From contig JAQISU010000070.1 in the NCBI GenBank assembly GCA_029339505.1, positions 567,001 through 631,000 on the forward strand: a stretch of DNA of 64,000 nt, read 5' to 3'. The stretch comes from Unio delphinus. Taxonomy: Eukaryota; Mollusca; Bivalvia; Unionida; Unionidae. The notes under the pieces were generated by a model, which did not search any database, was not told the origin of the DNA, and saw only the letters and a list, made by a program, of their open reading frames with translations. The translations under genes were made by a program, and so were the position numbers. Positions 55,898-64,000 of the stretch are shown here, in pieces. Position 1 is the first letter of the stretch. Each line of letters starts with the position of its first letter.

Positions 55898-56638
55898 TCA
55901 ATTGGTATATTGGGCAATTGTACAGCATTAGATATGCATGGACAGCAAGCAATACAGATAATTAATTAAATAGCAGGTTATCATGACAGCAGAAAATTAA
56001 GATAGCAAGGAGAGTAATACACACAAGAAAGACATTATTTTCAGATGGTGATTCAATTACCTAAAAAAGACTGATTTACCATAAGGCTCTTTGTTATATA
56101 CATGTATCTTAGAAGTTAATAATAATGTGTTCACACACACACACACACACTACATAAAATCTTTTCACATAATTGCTACATTGCTGCAGAAATGACAAAT
56201 AGATGTGTGGTGTACCTTGTACGTTATTAACTAAGCCATGTTATATTTGGTAAAATTAGGATTTCATACTTGAAAAGGATGTAATATATTGAGGAATATT
56301 ATTAATTGAAGGATGTTTTGAATGGCTCCTATTTTGGCTGGGGTACTTTGAAATTTTAATATAAATCTTAGATTTCTGGTACCAGTAGATTCCCTTTGCT
56401 GAAACATTTGTTCAGGAAATCAGTGTAGACACCTTATAAGTTGTATGATGACGCAATGATTAGTTTTTGTCTGCAAATAGTCCAAATTTTTTATCAAAGT
56501 TGTTCACTTTCAGATCAGTGTTGTCATAGAAAATATGCAGCATATCAGTTTTCATTTCCTGCTTTTTTTTGCCATGAAGTTATCAAGATTTTTATTTTGT
56601 CCATTTTTGAAGATCATATCATATACTTTGCAACATAT
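55898..56638. other. AT-rich stretch, no gene seen
   Basis: Contains a short (ac)n run near 56132-56150 and nothing else recognisable. Confidence 0.45.
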
Positions 56639-57850
56639 TTAACTCGTTCGGCCCCGATACCGCCTTTGCGCGTAATCCAGTTTCAGCATTCAACGACCGA
56701 TGTTGCCTTTACGTGTAATTTCTCGACTGCATTCAATGGCCAGTACCTCTGCTCCGCGGTCCGAATGTGTGGTAGAGAGAAAGTCTCTGATTGGTTACAA
56801 AAGGGGCTTTTTCAAGCATCAGGCCCACTTGTAACCAATCAGAAATGAATTTACCCTCATTTGGGCAAACTTTAAATGTTCGGAAAGCAAGGATTGTGAC
56901 TTAAGATCCATTTCAATACACGTTTTTTTTATTTAAAAAAAATCGTAAAATGATGGCGATAGCACGAGTGAGTTATTATGGCGGTGAGGGTGAAAATAAC
57001 GAGTTTCTTGGGTTTGATCTCGAAAATATTGAGTAAATAGAGGAAAGATATGTTCGACAATTGGATAATTTGCGATATTTCGTATTGGACATTGAAGATT
57101 CTTGAGATTGAATAGTCAGGAAAAGAGGATGCTGATCGCGAAAATGAAAGAGTTTCTGCCGATCTAGCAGATTGGAGTGATCGTCTTCTGCCTGTCCAAA
57201 TCAATAATTTTAGTGGAATGAATCCTGGACCTACAACATACAATGACAAATTGACAAGGAATAAGGAGAAATCTATCTTTTTTCACTTATTATTATTTCC
57301 GGAGAAACTGTACACAGACATCGCAAACGAAACCAATCCATATGCCTAAAAATGAATATTGGTATCACCAAGCAAAACATGGTATCCAACCTGCAAAATG
57401 TGTTTACTGAACAAAGTTCTATCTGAACCAAAAACTGGATGTGAACATTGCCAAGTAAATGTATGTACAAATTATTTCAAACCATATCACATATTAAATT
57501 TTCCTGGTTTATTTTAATGGAATTTAGTGCTGATGATTTGATATTCCTAACAATGTTGCACATAATTTTGTAAAATAATGTATAAATAAATTGTGAAAGA
57601 CTTGGACAAATAGAAAGAAAAATACATCACTGTGTAGACAAATTCATTTGGATTAATTGGTGAAAATTTCATGGATTAATATTAGATACAAGAAGAGAAA
57701 TTAAAGTAAATGTGAAGGCATGTGTATGATTTTTACAAAATTTTCCAAACAGGTAAAACACTCTGGGGCACAAGCAGCTATACACAGCTTAGTGAGGCTG
57801 GGACACAGTAACAGTGTTACTGAGAATTTTGTTTGGGCTGAATGAGTTAA
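56639..57850 (+). mobile_element. piggyBac deletion derivative A
   Basis: The left end reads ttaactcgttcggccc. The right end, read inward, is ttaactcattcagccc. The two differ at two positions, both of which look like CpG decay. Both ends begin with TTAA, the piggyBac target site. The interior (plus strand) retains only the two ends of a piggyBac transposase. The left part also holds a 20-base inverted pair (ctgattggttac / gtaaccaatcag). The right TTAA is shared with the neighbouring element. Confidence 0.87.
56950..57517 (+). pseudogene. piggyBac transposase remnant: N-terminus joined to C-terminal Cys-rich domain
   Basis: An acidic N-terminal part (NNEFLGFDLENIE, stop, then RQLDNLRY) leads in shifted frames to INNFSGMNPGP and FPEKLYTDIANETNPYA. 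The latter is the start of the conserved piggyBac transposase domain. The sequence then jumps to the C-terminal cross-brace zinc domain (CKMC, CEHC, VCTNYFKPYH) and stops. The whole catalytic DDD core is missing. The Cys-rich domain binds element ends in active piggyBacs. The stops show that this copy is not translated intact. Confidence 0.8.
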
Positions 57851-59065
57851 CACATTAACCCCTGAGCCAAATAGCTAGGCAGCCCTCTGCAGCATAATTG
57901 CAGAGATCACCTAGAGCAGTGTTAGCATTACCAGTGCTTGTATCCCTGAGACTTTCTGACAGCAGTTGGCTTGCAGATTTTTATAGAGGGGCCTACTTGC
58001 AATAAATTTGTCATTACTTTATTTCTATTCATCTAATTAAGCTGAAATTTGACACAGCAGTTCTCAATAAAATTATGTACATAATGGTATAAATTTCATG
58101 CTACATGCAGAAATATAACTCATGCATTAAGGTGACAACAAATGATGTACTTACAAATTTGCTTCTCTTGCCATGAATATCCCATAAAATCCATTATGAA
58201 TTCACACAGAATTATGAACGCCATCAACCCATTATGTAATTATATTTATGTACACTGAAATTACATTTGCCATTTCTTTTGTAGCCTTGACATCCTTTGA
58301 ACACTGTACACATATTGGCATATTTTTCTTGATCTTTACTTACCTTTCTTCCTTAGAATTCTAACTGAAAATTTAAAAACTAATAAAACATTTATCAAAC
58401 ATTGAATTATGAACACTTATAGTAAAAAATATTTCACAAATATTTAACGATTCTTCAAAAGATCTACATGATATGGTTTAAAACAATCTACACATAAATG
58501 AACATTGCAATGAATGCAACGTGTCAACGTGAGTTCTATCATTTACAATCCATCGGTCAGCTCTTCTTTCATTTTCTTCTTCTCCAGCCTCTTCAACATT
58601 CTCATCCTCATCACTGCCGCTGTTATCATCAATAGCGATTTCGATGTCGCTATCGATCTCGTTGGATGAAAATCCCAAAAATTCGCAATCAGAATCTGTC
58701 AAATAAAACTCTGCTCCAAGCGCCTGATTCTCTTCAATTTCCATCATTTTCAAATCTGTATATCTTCACTATTTCTGCTGCAATCAAAGTAAACAAAATT
58801 TTCTTTTGTTTACAAATGTTCGCTCTTTGTAAGCTGAAATTTCATTGGTTAAACTGCCAACATATTTCGAAAATAGCTTCAATCTAACCAATGGTTTGCG
58901 GCGACACAAGTCGTCATGCAGGATACGTGACTTGCTAAATGCTGCCACCCAAACTCGGCACTCGGGAGACAAGCATTGCAAACTCGGCCCCGTTATCGAG
59001 GCGCTCAGGAGATAAGGGAGGTAAAGTGCATCGAGTTATTAGGGCGCTAGGAGTTAATGTGTTAA
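57847..59065 (-). mobile_element. piggyBac deletion derivative B
   Basis: The left end reads ttaacacattaacccctgagcc. The right end, read inward, is ttaacacattaactcctagcgcc. These are inverted repeats starting with TTAA. The left TTAA is the same four bases as the right TTAA of element A, so one element inserted into, or directly beside, the target site of the other. The terminal sequence matches that of the MITE at 39.6 kb. The interior carries a minus-strand transposase remnant. Confidence 0.87.
58444..58753 (-). pseudogene. piggyBac transposase remnant B: acidic N-terminus plus Cys-rich C-terminus
   Basis: The ATG opens a frame with SDCEFLGFSSNEIDSD and a long acidic stretch, as in piggyBac N-termini. 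After a deletion or frame change it continues as the C-terminal zinc domain, CIHCNVHLCVDCFKPYH, and ends LLKNR-stop. The catalytic core is absent. The architecture is the same as in element A although the two elements are of different subfamilies by their termini. Confidence 0.8.
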
Positions 59066-59462
59066 AGTCTGTCAAGAGCATTTTAAAGGTTTTCTTTCCC
59101 TCATCTTCAGCATGGTTGCTTTGGGCATCAGACAAGGTAGCATAAATGTTAGTGTACATCTGGTAAGGGTAGGTCATTTATAAACAGAAGAACAATAGGT
59201 GTAAGACAGAACCTGTGTTACTCCACAGCTTATCATTTTATTTCCAGATGTCCCATTTAATGTTACATTTTGAGGCCTATTACTTAAGAAGAAAATAAAC
59301 CAGTTAAGAATATCTCCACAATGTTGATCTATTTTTAATTTTAAAATAGAAGTTCATGATCTTCAAGGTCCAAATGCCTTTCGTGATTAAGGTTGCTGAG
59401 TGGAATGGAATAAAAAATGTGGTGGTGGTGAGGGTTTACTGTGGTGAGTCTTCATACTAGCT
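59066..59462. other. Short stretch, no gene seen
   Basis: Near 59170-59330 the words gaacaataggtgtaagacagaac, ccaca and aataaaccag resemble LINE reverse-transcriptase-derived sequence read on the minus strand, but too weakly to call. Confidence 0.3.
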
Positions 59463-59745
59463 CAAATATGAATTCTTTCCTGTCATATTGGGACATTTCA
59501 AATATGAATTCTTTCCTGTCATATTGGGACATTTCAAATATGAATTCTTTCCTGTCATATTGGGACATTTCAAATATGAATTCTTTCCTGTCATATTGGG
59601 ACATTTCAAATATGAATTCTTTCCTGTCATATTGGGACATTTCAAATATGAATTCTTTCCTGTCATATTGGGATGAATTCTTTCCTGTCATATTGGGACA
59701 TTTCAAATATGAATTCTTTCCTGTCATATTGGGACATTTCAGTTG
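59463..59745. repeat. Tandem repeat, 36-bp unit, about eight copies
   Basis: The unit caaatatgaattctttcc plus tgtcatattgggacattt is repeated nearly perfectly; one unit is shortened at about 59670. Because the unit is 12 codons long, open frames run through it on both strands. These are artefacts of the repeat. Confidence 0.97.
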
Positions 59746-60779
59746 GGTCGAACATACAGTTAGAGATGCCAATAAATATATCCACATAATGAGAAAGAGT
59801 GAGAGTGTCAATAACATTCGCTAATGCTTCAATTAAAAATGACAACTATGTTTGAAATTCAATAGCTACATGTATTTGCTGCAGCAGATAAAATACAGTT
59901 TGAAAAGTCATACAGTGTGGAAAGACTTGATGGCATTGCTATAGGTGATGACATGTCATCAAATCTGTGACATAATGATGTTATGACATCCATCCATTGA
60001 ACTAAAATAGATCAAAGGGGCTTTTTCTATGAGTGAAAGAGGCCCATGTCAGGTTTTGTGAACATGAGGACAGTTGCATCGTATTCATAATGTATATTGC
60101 ATGGTATGGAGAGGCCATGACTACCTATCGAAAAATCCGTCCAGACTAACCTTGTTTGAAAAATATATGCTGGCTTCATTTGGCTCAGTCATTTTGATAA
60201 ACTAGGCAGTTTCAGCTAGAACTGAAATGATGTGCAACTATGTACATGTACTCTGTATCTAAATTCGAGGATTAGTTCCATGCAACTAAATGTGCCACTG
60301 TCATCAAAAAAGTTATTATTATTATTATTAAAGATGGAGGGGTGTCGTGGAGGCAATATTGCATATTTTACTGTTAAATTCCCTAAAAGATGATATGGCC
60401 ACACACAACAGATTGCATGTTTCCAGTTGTACTGTTTTAAAAATTAGGATAGATAAAGGCATTTCTTTTCCAAGAAACTATATATATATTAATGATTAGT
60501 ACATATTAATACATGTAATGTACTTAGCACTTCAAACTACTGCACAAAACTGGGTTAGATGCACAAATCTATTTTGGGAAAAACAATTTGTACCATGGGG
60601 CAGGGTGGGGTGGGGGAACAAGTGTTAGGGTTGGCAATGAAAACCAGAGATGGTCAGCCAGCTGGAAACACAATTTTGGGGGTCTATAATAAAATATTAC
60701 ATTTTGTCTTTCATTTTTACTGCAGTACATGTATACATGTGTACAAACACTTGACCATGTTTTCCTTTATTGTAACATG
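59746..60779. other. AT-rich stretch, no gene seen
   Basis: Contains an (att)n run near 60313-60330 and no recognisable coding region. Confidence 0.45.
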
Positions 60780-61102
60780 TAACCCATCATGACCATTTAC
60801 CGGTAAATCTGCCATGTTGAATGTGTATTAGTCAAAGTTATGACCTTGAAACCCATCATGACCATTTAAATCTGCCATGTTGAATGTGTATTAGTCAAAG
60901 TTATGACCTTGAAACCCATCATGACCATTTAAATCTGCCATGTTGAATGTGTATTAGTCAAAGTTATGACATTGAAACCCATCATGACCATTTAAATCTG
61001 CCATGTTGAATGTGTATTAGTCAGAGTTATGACCTTGAAACCCATCATGACCATTTAAATCTGCCATGTTGAATGTGTATTAGTCAAAGTTATGACCTTG
61101 AT
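60780..61102. repeat. Tandem repeat, 63-bp unit, five copies
   Basis: The unit aacccatcatgaccatttaa plus atctgccatgttgaatgtgt plus attagtcaaagttatgacc is repeated five times. The first copy has six extra bases (ccggta region) and the others are nearly identical. Confidence 0.95.
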
Positions 61103-61209
61103 GTGTCATGTTAATCAGCTAGTGTAATAATTGTTCATTCATCATCTATTGAATGAATTGTGTTATGAACATAAACCAGAATCAAAGAAAAGAAAGTTGT
61201 GCAACTATA

Positions 61210-61486
61210 ATGTATATTTGTTTTGTTTTTTGTTTTTTATGGTTTAACGCCATTTTTCAGCACAATATAGGCTATACATGGCGGCCAGTATTAATGGTGG
61301 AGGAAGAAACCGGACAAACCCCGGAAAGAACCACCGACCCACGAGAAGCTACTGGCAAGCTTTCTCACATAACTACATTTGCCGAATCTTAGACTCGAAC
61401 ACACGCAGACAGAGGTGAGTTGGCAGTGGTCCGTAACGGACAGCGCTTTAGACCACTCGGCCACTCGGGGCCCCATGTATATTTGT
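61210..61486 (-). mobile_element. tRNA-headed SINE with 12-bp target duplication
   Basis: The element (61222-61474) is flanked by the 12-base direct repeat atgtatatttgt on both sides. Read on the minus strand it begins ggggccccgagtggccgagtggtctaaagc. This contains a Leu/Ser-tRNA-like A box (tggccgagtgg) and then a B box-like gtgttcgagtc. The body contains ctttccggggtttgtcc and ends in atggcgttaaacc before an A/C-rich tail. SINEs are copied by LINE machinery. A second copy is at 49.8 kb. Confidence 0.92.
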
Positions 61487-61935
61487 AAGAGCTGCATTAG
61501 CTTTATTGATTTTATTAACTGGGCATGGATGTGTATGTTTGGTGATTAGAGGTGGTGAAAATATTGAATACATTATCTGAATACTGGTATATTGCAGTAT
61601 TAAACCGATGATACTATATTATTGAATAATCGTGATATAACTTTCTTATGTTGATATAGTTCGATATTGAAGTAAATTTTGTTAAGATGTAGCAAACAAA
61701 CTTTATTTTTATTTAAAAATTAATATTAGCCATATTTCACTAATAGTTTCCGATTGACAAGGACCTATTGAATTCCATAACTTTACCTCTAGTAATCAGC
61801 TTCAGTAACATTTCTATTTCATTTCTTGGGTAATCAGAAGTTACATGTCTTGGAAGCTTTAACTTATCTGTCAACAAAAAAGCACCTTGCTGACATTGAT
61901 GACTAATTGGCATTGACCTTGAGCTGCAAGTATTT
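61487..61935. other. Left flank of a decayed hAT element
   Basis: Around 61545-61680 there are repeated words such as gaaaatattgaatac, ggtatattgcagtat, taatcgtgatata and gttcgatattga, typical of hAT subterminal regions. Exact ends could not be fixed. Confidence 0.4.
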
Positions 61936-63025
61936 CAAGCATGGCTGAATATGATTTGGTGCAAAATTCAAAAGCGCTGTCTGCCATATGGACTCATTTA
62001 AGCATTAAGAAAGTGTAAAAGGGATGGGAAAATTGATGAGGCAATTGCTGTGTGTGTGTACCGACTATGTGATGCTCATGTTAAGTTTTCTGGCAGAACC
62101 ACTAATCTAGCAAACCAGATGAACACAGACAGACCATCCTGGGAAATATGGTAATTATAAGATGACAGACAATAGATCATCAATCCCTGCTAATGCGAGT
62201 TTGTCATGTGAAGACACTTCCGATCTTTTAAAGCTAAAACATCGCAGCCAATCCAGAGAACCTTACTAGGGCTCAAATATCCACCACATTCTTTTCGTGC
62301 TTTACATAGAAATGACATGGTGTGCAGATTCATAAAAAAAGACATGCATCCATACTGAATAGTAGATTCGTCAGAGTTTAGATACACTTGACACCCGATA
62401 TAATGTTCCAGGTAGAAAACAGTTTGCAGAGGTGATCATTCCTCAAAAATATGCTCCAGTCAAGGCACTGGAAACAGAAGACCTATGAAATGTTGAGAAG
62501 GTTGCATTGACAACAGATAAGTTTGACTTCGAGGTCAACTGAATAATGCCTGACAGTCACGTCAACTCGCATTGATAAAATTGGAAACTGATAAACTATT
62601 TTCTTCAAACTCGTCCGTGTATGAAGGGCACACAGGTAGGAATATAGCTGCTGAGGCCTTCAAAGAAGCGAGAAATACAGTCTATCCCCATACCACCTAT
62701 TGTATCAGATAATACCTGGAACTCTTTTAGGATGCAGATTTGAACAGATTGTCAGATGATGACATTTGCCTGGTATTTGTCTAAAACCTATTTAAGTGTT
62801 GACAACTGCTCTTTGTGCCGAGTCAGTTCTAACCATTTCTCTTATCATGCCTCTTCATCACAAACTTTTTGACATCATTTTCCAACATAGTAATGATGAC
62901 TCTAGTCATAGCTCAGATGAAAAGATGTGGGTGATGATCTTTAGGATAGATACACTTATCAAGAAAAAACTCACTTGGATCCACAGTTTAAAGCCCTATC
63001 TTTCCAACATGTTTGGAGCATGATG
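61936..63025 (+). pseudogene. Decayed BED-type hAT transposase
   Basis: A BED finger is readable through several frames: LSAIWTHLSIKK near 61970, an aligned lCxxC-like block, then SGRTTNLANQM-type sequence near 62100. Downstream, ISLIMPLHHKLFDII and SSDEKMWVMIF lie near 62840-62940, followed in another frame by LDPQFKALSF, which corresponds to the conserved LDPRFK motif of hAT transposases. Many breaks are present. This copy is older than the hAT at 34-37 kb. Confidence 0.7.
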
Positions 63026-64000
63026 CCCCAGTGCTAGACATCTCAAATACCTGCCACACTGCAGACATTATAACATATGGCTGAAAAATATATCAAGCTA
63101 CATTAAAAATCTGAATCACATGCACATACTGGTCAAAAGTATCATCAAAGTGTACATTATGAGTGCAACTTCCTGATCATGGCATACCAAGTCAGTGGTA
63201 AGTGGCACCCTGAATAGCAGGATGTTTTTGGCAACCTAGTACAGTGCATACCAGGTGACAGATCCTTTAAACACAAGTTGTTTCTTGGTCCTGTGTGCAA
63301 GTAGGTTGGATGTGGCTGCTAAAACATGCTTAAATATCATGGTTTTCTTGCAATCTGCTGCCACCTGGTAGCTTGTCCTTGTACTTGAAATTTTTTGATA
63401 TAATTAGTTTAAAAACAGATCCTATTATAATGTTAGGAGAGAGAAGACTGTAAAAGTTAAATTGCACCAACTACAAGTATGTACAAGCGATGTGAACATA
63501 GTTTTGACATCTTCATAGCACAATATTACATTGACCTTTAACCTCTGATTGAAAGCATATACTGGTTATGCTTTGATTAATTATTTATTGTATATATGAA
63601 TGATTGTTCAGGACACAGAATGAACGTAATAAAGATACATTTTAATTTCTTTAATAAACAAGAAAAAGATTAAAGTAATTGAAACCAGTTTTTTTTTCCT
63701 TCTCTAAATGACCTTGATTGTAGCCATTTTTTTCCTCATTTTTATAGACCTTAATTTTCAGCTTAATAGGATTTCCATAACATATATTCATTGTGTGAAA
63801 GCTAATAACATAGAATAATTTGCGGCATTACTTGATGAAATTTGATATATCCATTTTGATCTCCTATATGTACAGTATTCACCAGATTGTTGTGTGCTAT
63901 ATTTTGCAAAATTCTTAATTCTTACTTATATATATATATACCACGTAAGATAAAGACTTAAAAACTTTTATTTGATTGGGATTGGAATTAGTATCCACCT
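63026..64000. other. AT-rich stretch to window end, no gene seen
   Basis: No recognisable gene or repeat beyond short (ta)n near 63926-63942. The first part may still belong to the hAT relic. Confidence 0.45.

Noticed and set aside
59441..59824. 127-codon ORF of repeated MNSFLSYWDISN and its minus-strand mirror
   Set aside because: The frames arise because the tandem unit is exactly 36 bases; both strands stay open for that reason.
61390..61474. Genuine tRNA-Leu or tRNA-Ser gene
   Set aside because: The A and B boxes are present, but the sequence continues into a SINE body with tail and target duplication, and the acceptor stem is not complete.

Overview
This is a piece of an invertebrate animal nuclear genome: AT-rich, intron-like, with long microsatellites and several eukaryotic transposon classes. 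A mollusc (bivalve or gastropod type) is my best guess. It rests on a tRNA-headed SINE ending in a GCGTTAAAC-type tail, L2/CR1-like LINEs and a malacozoan-style repeat mix. The guess is inference, and no species can be named.

The left third (about 4.4-15.8 kb, possibly 3.9-19.6 kb) is the most interesting part. Read on the minus strand it is a decayed Maverick/Polinton, a virus-like large DNA transposon. From upstream to downstream I can read protein-primed family-B DNA polymerase, a BIR (IAP-like) domain protein, a tandem pair of orphan genes, a membrane-anchored small protein, packaging ATPase, a lysine/arginine-rich protein, retroviral-type integrase, minor (penton-like) capsid protein and major capsid protein. 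All are broken by stops and frameshifts. On its upstream side lie a divergently oriented double zinc-knuckle gene with its own TATA box and an array of about 16 dyad-symmetric sites (TCGTTCATATAACGA type). A GC-rich tandem repeat and two small TATA-associated ORFs follow. A 34-bp minisatellite (20.15-20.95 kb) comes next.

From 21.5 to 27.7 kb there is a Ty3/gypsy-type LTR retrotransposon with gag-PR-INT-RT-RNaseH order. INT lies before RT, which is the Gmr1-like arrangement. Its two 458-bp LTRs look identical by eye, yet the coding region has at least two stops and two frameshifts. A second, truncated unit (leader plus start of gag) follows the 3' LTR directly.

From about 29.8 kb rightward sits the one convincing host gene: the long first coding exon (30121-31472) of a TSC22-domain (bunched-like) gene on the plus strand. 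The leucine-zipper TSC box was not found, so the rest of the window is probably its intron(s). Two phase-compatible candidate exons are noted. The presumed intron holds a hAT transposon with exact 8-bp target duplications and an L2/CR1-like LINE. It also holds two piggyBac-like deletion derivatives that share one TTAA, related TTAA MITEs, two SINE copies, a decayed second hAT, palindromic AT-rich hairpins and several minisatellites.
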